Shown: in pieces, positions 5,742 through 5,794 of the stretch
Numbering within the stretch: the first letter of the stretch is position 1
Layout: the number at the start of each line of letters is the position of its first letter
Assembly (NCBI GenBank): GCA_946482165.1
Contig: CAMLQS010000324.1
Span: 1-5,794 of the forward strand
Source of the DNA: an uncultured Verrucomicrobiota bacterium
Lineage (GTDB): Bacteria > Verrucomicrobiota > Verrucomicrobiae > Opitutales > Opitutaceae
Direction of reading: 5' to 3'
Length of the DNA: 5,794 bases
The notes under the pieces: model-generated
What the model was told of the DNA's origin: nothing
The model's input: the letters and a program-made list of their open reading frames with translations, nothing else
Databases searched by the model: none
Program-made: the position numbers and the translations under genes

Positions 5742-5794
5742 TAGGGCGCGACCGCTGGGCGCGCCGCGTTGGAGCGGCGATTTCTCCCCGATGG
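5742..5794 (+). repeat. Start of a probable dispersed repeat after cobO (cut by window end)
   Basis: The 84 bases after cobO hold no gene. From about 5742 the text TAGGGCGCGACCGCTGGGCGCGCC resembles a dispersed intergenic element I recall from Verrucomicrobiota and relatives. Two alternative short inverted repeats are visible: GGCGCG (5745-5750) with CGCGCC (5760-5765), and CCGCT (5752-5756) with AGCGG (5773-5777). Between the cobO stop and this element a weak stem, CCAAAC (5717-5722) with GTTTTGG (5735-5741), is possible. There is no run of T after any stem, so no canonical intrinsic terminator is claimed. Whether the operon ends here cannot be told. Confidence 0.4.

Noticed and set aside
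5711..5745. Intrinsic terminator after cobO
   Set aside because: The only stem here (5717-5722 with 5735-5741) is weak, contains a bulge and is not followed by a T-run, so a terminator cannot be supported.
1..5794. Cobalamin riboswitch within the window
   Set aside because: I looked for a B12-box-like GCCACTG core and found none; the genes overlap or abut, leaving no leader of adequate length. It could lie upstream of base 1.

Overview
The window is GC-rich, and every gene I can support lies on the + strand in one compact run. It reads as part of a cobalamin (vitamin B12) uptake and processing operon. The closest match I can suggest is Verrucomicrobiota, probably an Opitutaceae-like bacterium. 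This rests on three things I recognise but could not check by search: the 'QFLRLRV' type tail of the truncated first protein, a prepilin-like H-X9-DG family protein sitting in an operon, and intergenic repeats whose translations read like 'AFIREIRG' and 'GMGAPPMG'.

Layout: positions 1-66 hold the last 21 codons of an upstream gene. Next come a pseudopilin-like protein (63-950), a BtuF-type periplasmic binding protein (950-1801), a BtuC-type permease (1798-2793), a 127-base gap filled mostly by an imperfect palindromic repeat (2807-2901), a BtuD-type ATPase (2921-3646), cobyric acid synthase CobQ (3643-5097) and the corrinoid adenosyltransferase CobO/BtuR (5105-5710). The last 84 bases are non-coding and contain the start of another repeat-like sequence.

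How the genes fit together: BtuF would capture the corrinoid in the periplasm and BtuC/BtuD would pump it inward. CobO would add the adenosyl ligand to the cobalt. CobQ would amidate adenosylcobyrinic acid a,c-diamide to adenosylcobyric acid. No outer-membrane BtuB receptor and no B12 riboswitch lie inside the window; both could lie upstream. CobQ acts on intermediates made before cobyric acid, so uptake of complete B12 does not by itself explain it.

Stop and start codons overlap at four junctions (ATGA three times, TGATG once). The two junctions that do not overlap directly (btuC-btuD and cobQ-cobO) are each bridged by a small open frame that starts in one ATGA and ends in the next. The two points most worth a second look are the pseudopilin-like gene and its truncated neighbour locked into a B12 operon, and the structured repeats that have entered the operon, one of them inside the coding region for the prepilin leader.
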